Below are positions 1-13,106 of a DNA stretch of 64,000 bases, in pieces. The notes under the pieces were generated by a model. It searched no databases. It was not told the DNA's origin and saw nothing but the letters and a program-made list of their open reading frames with translations. Numbering within the stretch: position 1 is the stretch's first letter; each line of letters opens with the position of its first letter. The position numbers were made by a program, and so were the translations under genes. The stretch spans positions 9,914,001 to 9,978,000 of the forward strand of contig NC_056538.1 of NCBI RefSeq assembly GCF_910596095.1. Reading direction: 5' to 3'. Source of the DNA: Thunnus maccoyii (taxonomy: Eukaryota > Chordata > Actinopteri > Scombriformes > Scombridae).

Positions 1-552
1 AAGTGGGCAATATGGGATCCTTTAAATTCACAATGTAAGATAAAATAGATTTTATTCAACAAGTTAAAGGACCATTGAATTTTAATTAGGGAGAGTATGC
101 TTACTGGTATATCAAAGCAATATTTGAGGAAGTCTGTGAGTCAAAATTCAGTTGAGTCAGCCACTTAATGACATTAGTCACTACATAATAGTCTTACAGA
201 AACACATTTATTGTTCTTGCACAATTATGGCATAGGTCATGAATGAATGCATGAATTAATGTTACCAGCATCTTTAATTTTCTTTTTTATCTCAATTAGA
301 GGTTATTAAGGTTAAGATGATATGGTTGAGCCTCAACAGTGAATTTATTAGAGGATGTCTTCAGCTCTGGCGCCATCTTGTGGAAAAGCCCTGCAGTGGC
401 GCATTGTCTATTATGCTTGCAACTGGATTAAAGTCAAAGTATTAAAACTACACCCAGTATGAATATTTAATGACAGGAAATTTCTTTGGAAATACTGAAA
501 AACTGTATTCTTACAATGAAAACTTTGTTGGCTACTACTACTTACCCTTCTC

Positions 553-573
553 AAACACACACACACACACACA

Positions 574-642
<69 letters not shown>
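553..642. repeat. (CA)n microsatellite
   Basis: About 90 bases of nearly pure AC dinucleotide, interrupted once by AG near 574. It produces spurious poly-(Thr-His) and poly-(Val-Cys) frames on the two strands. Confidence 0.97.
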
Positions 643-645
<3 letters not shown>

Positions 646-1238
646 TACCCTTTATAGGCCCTTTTGTCCATGATTATCTATAATTTTAATAGAGCTTTTT
701 TCAACACATGATGAGTTTGACTGTGAAAATAATTTTAAAAAAAAGAATGAAGTTATGCAAAAGTCTGAATGAAGGTTGTATTTAATAGGCTAATGTGAAT
801 AATACCTGACTACTTTAGTCATATTTGAGCTATAAGATATACATCATCATGCACCATGTTTGTCTTTCGCAGGTTCAGATGTTTTTTGTTCCTTTTACAG
901 ACTGATAGTGTACTCTGCATTCTGTCTGCCGGAGCTCCTATCTTATCTTAACAGCCTTGAAGAATCCCAGACATTACAAGAACAACAAGGACTGTGTGTG
1001 TGTGTGTGTGTGTATGCGTGAGACAGAGAGAGAGAGAAAGAGAGTGTACCAGGTCTTCCTCATATTTACACAGTCACATGTGGGGACTTTCCTCCCTTTT
1101 TGGGGACAAAAAGCAAGTCCCATTAACTTAAATCTGATTTTAGGGTGAAGTTAGGTTAAGGTTAGGTTAAGGTTAGTGTTTGGATAAGTCTCCAGGAAAT
1201 GAATGTAATGTCCTCTGAAGTGATGGAAACATGAGTTT

Positions 1239-1248
1239 GTGTGTATGT

Positions 1249-1287
<39 letters not shown>
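1239..1287. repeat. (TG)n microsatellite
   Basis: A TG run with two GTAT interruptions at its left end. A shorter TG run followed by GA repeats lies at about 990-1046. Confidence 0.95.
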
Positions 1288-1291
<4 letters not shown>

Positions 1292-2837
1292 ACCACAAGT
1301 AGCCACATGTAGCAACCACGCATGTATGACATTTCTAAATAAGTTCCCCTCTCCATCACAACCTACTGTATGATGTATTTCTTTCTGTCTTATTTTTTTG
1401 AGATAACACAATATTATTCAACATCGTGCATGTACCCCTGAGAGTGCAATTGTGTGCATTATGTAGTACTGTATGGGCGTGTGCTGTGATGCTGTCATGT
1501 TCTCTTGAGGAAAACAATAGTTGAGGGTGCAGCTGAAGTGTGGAGGCCCCTCAGTATTGTGTGAGCAGCAACAGATGTTCGCCATCAGTTTTCACACTCG
1601 ACCTCTCTGTTTCTGACCCGCCTTTCAGGGAACTTGTTGCAATATTTCATTTAACAGACACAGATTTGATATAGTCAGTGATATCATGTGCAGCAGTTAT
1701 TTAAATTGTTACACTGCAAGATCTGTCTCTGCAAAAGTTGAAGCTGCATGGGGTGCTTTTGTAATTTTGACACACAGGAAAAGTCTGGGTTTCCGTTCAC
1801 ATTAGTTTTAATCAGCTTCATCAAAATGTGAACTACAGGCCAAGTGAAACAAACCGCCGCCTTGTTGCGCAACACCGTCTTTCAGGTTTGCTTCTCATGT
1901 GGGTCTGTTAGCGGCGACACCACTAGAGTGCGCAATGACAAGTAGTATCAATTCTGCCAGACAGCGTACCGAGCCCGGAAGTTACACATGTGACTCCTCC
2001 AAAATAACAGCGTAACATTTGTGATCGGAGCAAGTCGAGATTCAGAGGTCTCTTATTTATTACAGTTTTCTCGATCTCTTACACAATACAACTGGGCCTT
2101 TTAACTAAACACCCCAAACCATGACGCCATCTACCAAAAGACAGACCCATTTCCCAAAACTATAAACACTATTCCCCTGTTTACACTCATGTGCTCGTTT
2201 AGAAAGCACTGTCATTTAATATCATTAACTCAAGTCATCACAGCTGGAACCCAATTAACACACAATTCCCCCGGTGGAAACACTAAGAGTCAAAATTGTT
2301 CACACACCAATCAGAACCTCAGGATAGATAGATAACAGGGTCATAGGTCAGTTCACTTGTTTTGGAACAATGGATCCACAAAGACCTGAGGCAGAAAACA
2401 TGTGATTTCTTTCTTCATGTACAAACTTACACAAACTTTTTTTTTCATTGGTTTATATTGATAAATATGTGGAAATTAATTTACTGTTTTCTACGTTCTT
2501 TATCAGTTGCATATTTTTACAGCACATTTATTTTTTCACCCAGTTTCAGTTTATTTTACTATAGTACATTAAGGAATTAAATATTTTGAAAATGTATACA
2601 TGTGTTGTGTCTTTATATTGTGTTCATCATGTAAAGAGGTTGTTCTGGGGGAAAACCGTAAGTGCGATTATTCACTGCATCAGGTTTTTATGGTAGAGCT
2701 TTGAAGGCATCTCACTAGTGTGTAATGGCTGTTTTGTAGTCATTTTATGGCTTTTCTGTGATGTCTGAAGGCAATGGTTTTGATGTGGAAGGTGGAAGTT
2801 TGTGAAGATGAGTGTAGGCCTACAGTTGTGTTTAGAG

Positions 2838-3126
2838 CAGTGGTTCTCAAAATTGTTCACATCAAGGACCCCTAAACTGACAAATTTGACCACAAACCCC
2901 CATTTGATAAGATTTTGTCCCATGGTCCCCCATTTGATTTTTGCTTTTAGATATTATATTACAGAATGTGTATGAAACCCATGACCAAAATAGTAATTCA
3001 TTCTGTCATTGTGTTATTTATTGATGGAATTATAGTGAAAATAAATTATTCCCCTTTTTGCTGGGGACCCCTGAAACCTCCTCAAGGACCCCTGGGGGTC
3101 CCCAGACCCCACTTTGAGAACCATTG
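2838..3126. mobile_element. non-autonomous hAT-like miniature element
   Basis: The ends form inverted repeats: CAGTGGTTCTCAAA at the left and TTTGAGAACCATTG at the right. The flanks gtttagag (2830-2837) and ctttaaag (3127-3134) match at 6 of 8 positions, as expected for an aged 8-bp hAT target duplication. The interior has no transposase frame and contains C-rich repeats of the type GGACCCCTG. The CAGTGGTTCTCAA terminus is typical of vertebrate hAT miniature elements. Confidence 0.75.
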
Positions 3127-3399
3127 CTTTAAAGTTTTGGGAAATTGAGCAAAATTTCCAGAAATGTATCTTAGCAACCGAAAAAAAACATTATTATTCA
3201 CTCAGTTATTTCCACACTCTGACATGACACTATCACCATGGCAACAGTTGCCAACGTAATTAACACAGTAAACAGCTGAGCTAACTGACATGGACAAATC
3301 AACAACACTTAAAACATAAAAACAAGGAGTAAAACCATCTTGAAGTTGCATTTAAAGCATTTTTTATTTTGTAAAGGGCTGAAAAGGAAGTGCTGTCAT

Positions 3400-3648
3400 A
3401 TTGAACCCTGGCGGACTTGATGGTAGTAAAACGAGCCAAAGCAGGCAGGACTTTTATGGGATGGGAACAGACGAGTGTGTCCCAGTGTTTGCAGCTCCTG
3501 ACAGACTCACGGAGGGATCCGCAGAGCTCATGCAGGGCAACGGGCAGACAAACCGCCTGGACCGAGGAGCGCTGCGGGGGTCTGGAAAATGGGAGCGGTG
3601 AAGTGAAACACGGCTGAAAAGCGGACTGTCTGGATGAAAGGCACCAAG
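3400..3648 (+). promoter_or_regulatory. tsku: candidate promoter and non-coding first exon of tsku
   Basis: This stretch is richer in CG dinucleotides than its surroundings and ends at a strong splice donor, CACCAAG|GTAAGT, at 3648/3649. The tsku coding exon has a good acceptor just upstream of its ATG, so an upstream untranslated exon must exist; this is the best candidate seen. The link would mean a 5.4-kb first intron. It is inference and needs transcript evidence. The frames inside it do not look like protein. Confidence 0.4.
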
Positions 3649-4559
3649 GTAAGTTATAACGAACACAAGGAATTCAAGTAGGGCTTCTTATTTGACTCCT
3701 CACTGTGTATCAGATCAGTTGTGGCGTTTCGGACACCGAAACGCAGCAGAGCAGCGGACCTCTGTGGTCAGATCAGATTTCACATTGTGGCCTCTGTGTT
3801 TAAGAAACCGCCCCTGGACTGTCCCGGCTGAACTGACCAGGCTGTGGCGCGTCGTTACCGCAAATTATTCAGAGACGGGATAAACTTTATCAAGTGTGAA
3901 AACTCCCGAGAATGATGCGAGCTGAGGTGACATGCGGATCTGTGATTGACAGCTGGAAGGGGCGGGAGGGTGACACTGAAGGGATCGTTAACGGGATCAT
4001 AATGCGATAACTGTGTTGGATAATTTATCTGAAAAGGCTGCAGTAGAAGTCTCTGCCACGTACGGCTGCAAGAAATTTGATCTGCGGAGGTGCCCATGCT
4101 CTGAGTGTGTACCCGCCTCTTAGTTTAACTCCCCAGCATGGCAGCAAGAGACCCTGTCTGCTTTAATACTGAGAGAGCAGCAGTGACACGTTTGTCACAG
4201 TTGTTCAGACTTTTATGATTAAGGAGTGAAAAATAAAAACAGCTGGAAACAGATTGTAAAAGTGACATAATAAGCCATAAAGAAGAGCTCAATAAGGATT
4301 CTCTGGTTAGGAGAGCTGCTGGTGTTAAAATAGAAACAGTGGTGGAGGAAGTTATTGTAAAATGCTTTTATTTGTTATATAGCCTAAGTCCTGCATTATA
4401 ACAACCCTGTCTGTATTATATTATTATAGTCTATTTTATATTTTTGGATCGTTACTACTGATGGAAGCTAATGTTAGTACTTTATATACTGTTGGGTAGT
4501 CTGATTTATAACATTACATCATGTTTTATAAACTGATCACATTTTCTATGTAAAACTTG

Positions 4560-4870
4560 AATCTAGAGCGATTGATCTAGAGATTGATTGGCAACTATTT
4601 TCATAATCGAAAAAACTGGTTTCTGCCTCTTAAATGTGATTATTTAATGCTTTTCTTTGTCAAATAATGATGGTAACCTCAGTATGTTTGGGTTTTGGGT
4701 TGTTGGTCAGACAAAACAAGACATTTGAAGATGTCACCTTGGGCTGTGGGGAACTATAATGGATATTTGTCACTGTTTTCGGACATTTCGTTGGCGAAAT
4801 GATTAAATGAGAAAATAATTGGTAGATTAATTGATAATGAGAATAATCGTTAGTTGCAGCCTTACTTGAA
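4560..4870. repeat. decayed teleost interspersed repeat
   Basis: The sequence has the layout of a very common fish repeat: an ATCGATT-like beginning, a central block with AAAACAAGACATTTGAAGATGTCACCTTGGGCT-like content, and an end resembling ATAATCGTTAGTTGCAGCC. It is diverged and carries no coding capacity. The superfamily was not determined. Confidence 0.55.
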
Positions 4871-7789
4871 TGTGCAAAGTAACTCAAGTAAGTAATTCAA
4901 GCTGTCAAATAAATATAGTAGAGTAAAAAAAAAGTTGTAAAGTAGAAACATAAAATAGCATGAAATTGAAAGACTCAAGGAAAGTGCAAAAACCTTCAAT
5001 TTGTTCTTAAGTACAGTACTTGACTAAATGTACAAAGTCACATTACACCACTGAATAGAAACACAACGACGATGTTTTGGCTTCATTATAAAATTGTGAG
5101 CATTTTTCTGTTCCGAAGAATAAATAAATATACAATGATATATCATCTTTATAAGAAGCAGTATCAGTCCACTGTTGTTTATATTGGCTATTTGTCAGTA
5201 TTTTAATTTTCAGAAGTCTGTTTATCCCAAAGGCAACAATCAACAAACTTAATGGAAAGGTCATGCAAGTTTTTGCCAAAGATCCGCCATCACTGTGTCT
5301 CATTTCAAAGTTAGTATTTGGCAGCCTCAACGACAGAATTAGTAATTATATCAGGCCATGCTGTCGACCACATCTCCAGTGAATCCTTCATCACTCTTTC
5401 TTCTCTTCTTCTGAAATGTGCTTTGATGTATTTGATCAGTCTCCTTGCTTGTAAATGTATTTATTTGCCATAAGTGTGGGTGTCCCATTGCTGCCTAATT
5501 GTTTTAAAACACTTAAGTGCCATCAATTTAATTTAAACTCCTGGCCTTCTCCTCAGTGTCATGCATTCATTTGGCTTAAAAGGATTAGTGTGGCATCCAT
5601 CTTCTAATTACACAGTTTTCAGCCCTCAACTTGAAGATTAAATTGGGACAGAGTGGTCTCAATGACTCGACGAATACATCAGAGCATCGGAGGATACTGA
5701 ACAAATTGAGGGCTAAATGAGGTCAGTCACAGATGCAAATGAATGTGTTCACTAAATAGATATTATGTCAGGTATGCTCACTCTGTCCTCTGCTTTAAAA
5801 GCGCATCAAGTTTCTCACCTTCATTGTCTGCACATGTTCATGCATCTGGTTAAAGAAAAGCCAGCTGGAAAAAAAATCTTATCTGATTTCATATAAGTTA
5901 ATTGACTGTGGGCAATGAAATATCTGTGGTTCTTTTATATTGACTTTTGACACGTTAAGTGTTTACACTGACAACAACTGCATGGATTGGATTATCACAG
6001 TAATAGAGTTTGGATAAGTTTGCATGTAGTTGTAAGGTGATGAGTTATAATTTAGTAAAAGTCCTGCAATAAAAAGTAATTTCAGCTGTTTACATGAGCT
6101 GCAGGTGGGTAAATAAATAAATAAACAGCTAATAGCTGATGATCCCCAGAGGACAGCAGAGGTTGTTGTGCAGCTTTCCCAGAACAAAAAGGTGCGAAAA
6201 GACCTCTGAAAGTGAGAAGGTGTCGGGGCGTGATTTCACAGGCCTTTGCCAATTGTCCACTCAGGGGGTTCGCAGCTCTAACTGCCATTGCCATCGAGTA
6301 ATTGCGGTAGTTAGAATGTTCCTGATTTGAAGGCAGCGTCGGCAGCAGTTTGCTGTTAGCTGAGATTTACTGGCAGGAGGTCGAGACGAACACCTGGAGC
6401 ATAGAGTTCACGATCCTCGCTGAGGCAACAGATGGAGCGAAGGATGCAGGAAGGGAAGGTGAGACGGCTGAATGTGGCCGCAAAACCACACAGAGGCGAT
6501 GAGCAGCTGAAGACCAGTGTGGTGGACGTAAAAAACATATGAGCACTTGGTTTTACTGGCAGTTTCCTATGTTTAGTCTGCATGTGGTGTCTTTGTGGCT
6601 CTGTAACAAGGCTGATCTCTCTGAGGCCTTTAGTTTGCTTGAGGTAAAACAAAACTAGAAATTGCAGAGAAGGCGGAGAGGGACATTATCATCATTTTTA
6701 TGACAGTTAATGAGATAATACACCACAAAAAGCGAATTTAGCAGTTGCTATAGAAACTGAAATTGTAAAGCTAATTTCCAAAACACTATGAATGTAATTT
6801 GGTCATATCAGGCTGCCATAGAGGATTTCTTTTTTGTCAATGTTTGCCTGTGATGTTCGTTGTATTCCATGGCTGGACTTTTTAGCTTCTGAAGAGCTCA
6901 ACCAGAAAAAAGTTAAATAGTTAAATTTTGTTCAGTGAGAGAAAGATTTGTGTGCTCCGGTAGTTTGATTTGACAGTCATAGAGCTCGCCCGTTCCTGTT
7001 TGGTCAAAACCTGCAGCTGCAGGGATTATCGCCTTCACGCACAGAAACATGCGATCATGCACACACACTCCATTAGTGTATGATGAAACCATCAGATACT
7101 ATTTTTTATTTGTACATTATACAAATAAACAACAAATATATCCTCTGTATGTAGCAGCAGAACATAACCTTGTCCAATATAATTATGCATGAAGCTAATA
7201 CAACAATGTATCCATAAAGTTTACTTTCATTATTACAGTTGTGTGTAGTGTGTTGAACACGCCACAAAATAATTCAGCCCATTAAACGAAATAAACTCTT
7301 GCACAAGCAGCCAGCAGTAGTTTGGAGTTCAGGGATCACAATAAAAGAAACACTGCACAGAGGTGATCGACTCTGTCCGAGTAGACTTTGAGCCATAGTA
7401 ATCAGCCTGCATATATTGACCCACAAGTACTTCAACTATGTAACTTCATCCTGTTACATAAGCCAGGATAAAAAACGTTAACCCCTTTTAGATACACCTG
7501 AAAACAGCCATAACCAGAGTCAGTTTGACTTGACTGCATACTCTAAAGAGACTGTCAGAACATGAAATAAACCTCAGTCTGAAGAACAGAGTGCATTTTT
7601 ATTTTACTCCTTTTTGCAATGACAAACCAATATGCGTTTCTTTGAAAGGCAGGACTTGCTCATTAAACAGACTTTCTTAGAAACATTTACTCTGTCGCCT
7701 CCCACCTCATTCCTTTATGCCTTTTGAGCATTTTCTGTAAATTTTGAATCCAGCTCCACACAGAAGTGCTCTGTTTGTTGTGCTGTCAT

Positions 7790-7985
7790 TTAGGAGGAAT
7801 GGCCTTTCACAATATTAGAAAAAAGACCACTTTGATCCTTTGCACCAAGTGACAGCCCAATTAATAATTGTAGTTTGGTGCCTCCTGCTAAAACCCTGTC
7901 ACTTAGTTTGACAGATTAGAGATTGATTTAGCTTTAAATCCACATTTGAGGCTGTAATTTTAATTTCTCATGCGAGGGTAATGCT
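7790..7985. promoter_or_regulatory. candidate conserved regulatory block upstream of tsku
   Basis: A dense set of binding-site-like words lies in otherwise bland DNA: a TCF/LEF-like CTTTGATC (7830-7837), a Meis/TALE-like TGACAG (7850-7855), a homeodomain-like AATTAATAATTG (7859-7870) and a palindromic pair CTGTC..GACAG (7896-7914). If the first tsku exon is at 3.4-3.65 kb, this lies in its first intron. Function is inferred from motif density only. Confidence 0.35.
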
Positions 7986-9104
7986 TGACAACTCTGGGTT
8001 TTATCTTTGACACATCCTGCTGTGTCATGGCTGGGCAACTTAATCATGACTGCTCATGTCCACCTGTTACACAACTCTTAACCTCTGTCCAATTTTCATA
8101 GTTACTTGAGTGTTTGTGTGTGCGTGTGTGTGCGTGTGAAGTTGCTTAAATTGAACTGGGAAAGTCCACTCAGCTCTCATTTACGCATGACGATGCACAG
8201 AGAGGCACTTAGCAACTACTGAAAATAAGGTATAATGGGTTTTCTATGTTTATTCTTGGACTTTGAAAAAAATATTTGAGATGTGGATCTAAGGTATTTC
8301 TATTTTGTCTTCGTTAATTCTCAGAGAACATTGTATTTTTTGAAATTATTGATGTGGTACATAATTTTATTTCTACATTGTACATCATAGTGTAATTATC
8401 CAGATGTGTTTTTAATGTGTAGCTTGTTTTTCTTTCACACTTAATTTCTAAGTTTCTCCTTCTGCTGTTATTTTAGTTGAAGTGCTGTTATAGTACTTGA
8501 CCATAAGGTATTGTAATTTTCAAAATGAGAAGTTGTTTCTGTGGTTTTCTTTTTCTGAATATACTCGTGCTCAAGAAGTGGGCATGTCTCATTGTAACTG
8601 ATGGAAATGCAAGATATTTCAAGGGCCTTGATTCACGAAACACTCAAATTTTCATTTTTACAACCATGCATACTCATTGTAGTGTGTAAACTAAGAAAGT
8701 GCAAATGAATTCTTTGATCAAAGAAATTAGGTCACACCCGTTGGGAAGCCAAGGAGGAAGGAAACTGGGGCTACTCAAGTTGCATGATTAAAAGCTGAAA
8801 GTCTTTTCACAAAGCTTAACTAAAACCTTGAAGAGGACATTTGAACAGGAACTGCTCCATTAATTTCTAAAATTACATACAAGGTGTGCTGGGAAGTGGT
8901 TTGGACAGTGTGTGTACTGATCTGATCTGTTGATTGAGGTTGTGCAGTTTACTCAGACGGTGATTGTATGTAGCTTGAAAGAAGATCTGAACATGATAAA
9001 GGATAGTTTCCGTTAGGATTAACTTTCCTAACCTCAGTGAGAGAGTGGCATGGTTAAAAAGTTTTCAAATGGAAATAATGAATGTGTTCTTTCTCCAGAA
9101 CATA

Positions 9105-11167
9105 ATGGCACTCCTCCTGTGGCTTGGCCTGTCGCTGCTGGCATGCGTCCACTCCACCGCCGTCAAGAACTGCCACCCTGGTTGCCTCTGTGAGGTGGAA
9201 AGCTTCGGCCTGTTTGACAGCTTCAGTCTGACCAGGGTGGAATGCCGAGGGTTGGGACCCAGCTCCACCATGCCAATCCCCATCCCGCTGGACACTACCC
9301 ACCTAGGCCTGTCCTCCAACATCATGGGCCCACTCAGTGACACCATGTTAGCTGGTCCAGGCTACACCACCCTGGTTAGCTTGGACCTCAGCAGCAATCA
9401 TATTACAAGGGTCAGTGTTCAGAGGAACTCACATATAGATCTAAAACTTTTAAATGAAAAAATAGCACATCTATTGTTATACAAATGAGAAGTTCAATTT
9501 GCTGCTACGGTGTCACATGGACACAGATTGTGGCTAGTGTCAGCCAGTGTTAGCTAACTTTGTTTGTTTTGTTTTTTTTCTTTTATTATACCAGTTATAT
9601 AGTTATATATATTATACCATGGTAACAGCAAGTGCTACAGCAAACACTGCTTGAGCACCTTATTTTTCTGAAAGAGAAACCGGTGAATCTGTTTATAGTA
9701 CAGCCAAACAAACACACATTGTTTAAATAAGTTAGTAAATGATTGGCCTTATTCCATCATGCCATGAGCAACCGCAGTTAGCGCTAACCTCTGTGAAAAA
9801 TACATTGTGTGTCCTGTGGCTGCTGCACAATAAAAGTCACCTTGTGTTTTTATTAACGTAAAGCATCAGCAGGAGTGAAGCAGGATTTTCCGTTTGCTTC
9901 AGCAGAAACTTAATACCACTCTCATATAACGTTAGGTGAGTGAAAAGTGAGCAATGAGGCTGTTATCAATGAGATAAAATTACATTCTATTATATGCATG
10001 CCTTTCTGTGACTCCCTTTCTGTTTGAAGGCAATTTGGATCTAGCAAGGGAATGGCAGATCCTGCCACCTACAATCAAAAACAACCATATTTAGTATCAG
10101 AAATGAATGTAACCAACGAACATTACTGAGTATCCACTGGCATAACGAGTCTTCTCCACTGCTAAGTTTTAGCATATCACAGATATGTTAATTCTTACAT
10201 TTTAATGGTTTTATTGTGAGTAGTTAATAAATTAGACAGTAAGCGTAAGCATGTGCTTTTGGTTAATTTAGACAAAGCTTTTCTTAACTAATATCCAAAC
10301 ACACACCTAGTGGCCCAGTGTTTATACATCTCAGAGTGCAGTATAAGTCATCACCTATACCAAGAGATAATAGTCAATTTTTCTTCTCTTACTCTGTCTG
10401 TCTGTTCCTTGTCTCCTCATTTTTAGGTTAGCCCCAATGCTTTCTCCAAGCTACGTTACTTGGAGACTCTCGATCTGAGCCACAACAATCTGGAGAGCCT
10501 CCCCCCGAGCTGCTTCACTGGCCTCCCTCTGGCTGAAGTTGACCTCAGCCACAACAACTTCCAGGAGTTTGACATGGATGTGTTTGCTGCTAAAGTTAAT
10601 GGTGAACCTGTTAGTGTGGATCTGTCTCATAACAAGCTTGCGTCAGTCTACATGACTTTGCATGGGAAAGTATTACACATTCAAAGCCTAAATCTGACAG
10701 CAAACCGGATGGTGAGCATACCAAAGCTGGCAGGACTTCCACTGAGGTACCTCAATCTGGATGGTAACCCCATCACATGCATCCAGGAGGGAGCCTTTGC
10801 TCAGCTGAAAGATCTGGTTTACTTATCCATCAGTGGCCTCCATGAGCTCCAGGAAATCGAGGCACACAGCTTCAGGGGCCTTCAGAGCCTCCAAGTCCTG
10901 GATCTCTCCAACAACCCCAAGCTCAATACGCTAAACCCTGCGGTTTTCAGCGGACTTGACTCCCTGCAAGAGCTAAATTTGTCCGGCTCTGGGGTAGCAT
11001 CCTTACCAAGTAACATGCTGACACACCTGCCCAGTATTAAGAGTATCACACTGGGACGGAGCATCCACTGCTGGAGGACCCAGAAACAGGGACAGTTTCA
11101 CCGGCAGCTGGGGCAGGTCCAACACAACGAGGTACTGAACTGTAATGTGGAGGGCATTGTGTTGTGA
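9105..11167 (+). CDS. tsku: Tsukushi, secreted small leucine-rich-repeat proteoglycan
   Basis: Two coding exons, 9105-9410 and 10427-11167, join in phase 0 (AGG|gtcagt ... tttttag|GTT) to give 348 aa, close to the about 353 aa of human TSKU. The start is the ATG at 9105, six bases after a good acceptor (tttctccag, ending 9098); the upstream in-frame codons precede this acceptor and are not exonic. Residues 1-18 are a signal peptide. Next comes the N-terminal cysteine cap (CHPGCLC, then the diagnostic FGLFDSFSLTRVEC), followed by about ten leucine-rich repeats with LDLSxN/LNLSGS spacing. A C-terminal cysteine cap holds the Cys of IHCWR and LNCN. Known role of the family: an extracellular modulator of BMP, Wnt/Frizzled, Notch and FGF signalling in eye, neural crest, brain and hair development. 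No lesion was seen. Confidence 0.95.
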
Positions 11168-11690
11168 ACCTGTGCTGGAAGAAATGGACCACTCCTTAGT
11201 CTTGATGCCAGAGCTGTGCCTTCTCTGCTTTGATATGCAAAACACTTTTTTTGTGATAACATGAATCAATTACCTCTGTTCCAAGGTGAAACTTAGGAAT
11301 ATGTCTTAATGGTTTAATGTAGCCTTCATGAACTCTGATACAAGTATGATAAATGGTGTACCTTTTGAAAACATGATGGAAAATGTACAGTATCCTACAG
11401 TAAATAGCACAGAATAGTTCCTTTCACATATTAACATTTAGTCTAAACCGGTAAAGTATCTTTCATGAATCCATTAAGTTATGTTTGTTTGTTAAAGTGG
11501 GACCATATTAAGAATTATTTGCACTTATTCCAGTCGCAAAGATATTTTTAAAAAATGCACTTACACATGGCCAAAATGTCATCCAGTGTAATACAAAATC
11601 TTCTATGCATTGCTTAAAATATCCACACTGAATAATATTTTACGACTGTTGACCACTAAGATTTTTCATTTGACTTTGAATGTGATGCTT
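11168..11690 (+). other. tsku: probable tsku 3' untranslated region
   Basis: Non-coding AT-rich sequence follows the tsku stop codon without an obvious splice signal. I could not single out a convincing polyadenylation signal, so the transcript end is unknown. Confidence 0.4.
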
Positions 11691-12341
11691 TATTTAAATG
11701 ATTAAATTAATCGTTCGATGTTTTGGGAAATATCCATGTTTGCTGTCTAGCTGAGAGGGAGATGAGAAGATTGATAATGCGCTCATATTAGTCTGTTCAA
11801 TATGAAGCTGGAGCCAGGAGACAGTTAGGTAAGCTTAGCTTAGCTTAGCTTAGTGTAAAACCAGCTAGCCTGGCTCTATCACAACTAACAAAATCAGTCT
11901 GCCACTACCTCACCTCTGAAGCTTATGAATTAACTAATGAACTAATTAACTGTTAATTTAGTCATATTTGTTTCATTCGAACAAAAACCAAAGAGTTGTG
12001 GTTGTACGGGAGGTTTCCTCCAGTTTCTGCCGATTAACATAGCATTGTACAACCACAACCTGTCTTTAAACTTTTGTTTTTGTAGGAATAAAAACAAATG
12101 AGTTAAAAAGTTATTATTAGTGAGCTTTAGCGGTGCTCATAGGTGGATTTTTTCATTGTCGGACACAGGCAGGCTAGTTTTGTCCCCCTGCTTACTGTTA
12201 TTATGCTAAGCTAAGCTAACTGGCTGCTGGCTGTAGCTTCATATTTAGCCTACTGTATAGATGTGAGTGTGTCGATCTCATCTAACTCTAGTGCAGGAAA
12301 ATGTATAATGGTATTTCCCAAAATAGTGATTTATTCCTTTA
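11690..12341. mobile_element. miniature inverted-repeat element
   Basis: The ends carry inverted copies of GTTTTGGGAAATA (about 11720) and TATTTCCCAAAATA (about 12311). The interior has the GGAGACAGTTAG and repeated AGCTTAGCTTAGCTTAG block, and a second inverted block GCTAAGCTAAGCTAAC near 12210, which is widespread in fish genomes. There is no coding frame. The outer limits are approximate. Confidence 0.6.
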
Positions 12342-13052
12342 ACATGAAGCATAAGCTGGAAACTTACAGTAAAGACTTGTTACACAGTGTAACTAAACCT
12401 TGTTGAGTGTAAAGATCTTTTCTTGTTACACTCACAAAATGACCATTTTATTACTTGAATTTGCCTCAACAAATGCCAGCTCAAATCTGAGAACATGTTT
12501 ATTGTGTTCTTTTCATAATGACACTAAGTTTGGTGCACAGCCTACGCAAATTGGGTGCATGCAGCCCTTGACACGGCACTCTCTGACCTGTGTCAGCGAG
12601 CAGGCACATTACACAACAGGAGTCAACAAGCCGTGACCATGTTGACCAAGAGTTCTTTTTGACTTGCGGTTAAATTAGTCTCCAGTTGCATAAGACAGTC
12701 ATTTCAAAACGCATTTGACCAATAAAGTAGGACCACACTTCTCATATTTTAGTCATATGAAGTCATATTTGCCAGTATCTGTTGATGTTTAAACACCCAG
12801 GCTGCACTGTGCGGTCTTGTTTAACCTTATCTTGGCATTCCTGTGGTATTTCTGTGGAACGAAGAAGACGATCACCCTCAAGACTGCATGTTAGGGTTTT
12901 TGAATGTCAACAATTTGGTGTTTCGGTTTTGAGATTTTAAAGGAAATCCACCTTATCAGTTGGCTAAGTGAAAGTCAGATGAGTCTTGGTGTAGAGGTTT
13001 ATATTTGTATGTATGTAACTATACTGTATGTAACTTTATATAATTATATATA

Positions 13053-13106
<54 letters not shown>

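Larger units (their letters stand above)
1..2837. other. intergenic DNA, no gene seen
   Basis: No open frame here has protein-like composition or flanking splice signals. The longer frames are translations of CA/TG repeats. About 1080-1200 holds short direct repeats of a GTTAAGG/GTTAGG type next to TG runs, a pattern common in fish interspersed repeats. The rest is unassigned AT-rich sequence. Confidence 0.6.

Noticed and set aside
411-683. Poly-(Val-Cys) and poly-(Thr-His) proteins at both strands
   Set aside because: They are translations of the CA microsatellite and have no gene context.
1151-1411. 86-aa minus-strand frame with poly-(Thr-His)
   Set aside because: Again microsatellite-derived; no splice or promoter context.
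3401-3666. Three overlapping short frames in the CG-richer region
   Set aside because: Overlap in several frames reflects base composition. No domain; more likely a non-coding first exon.
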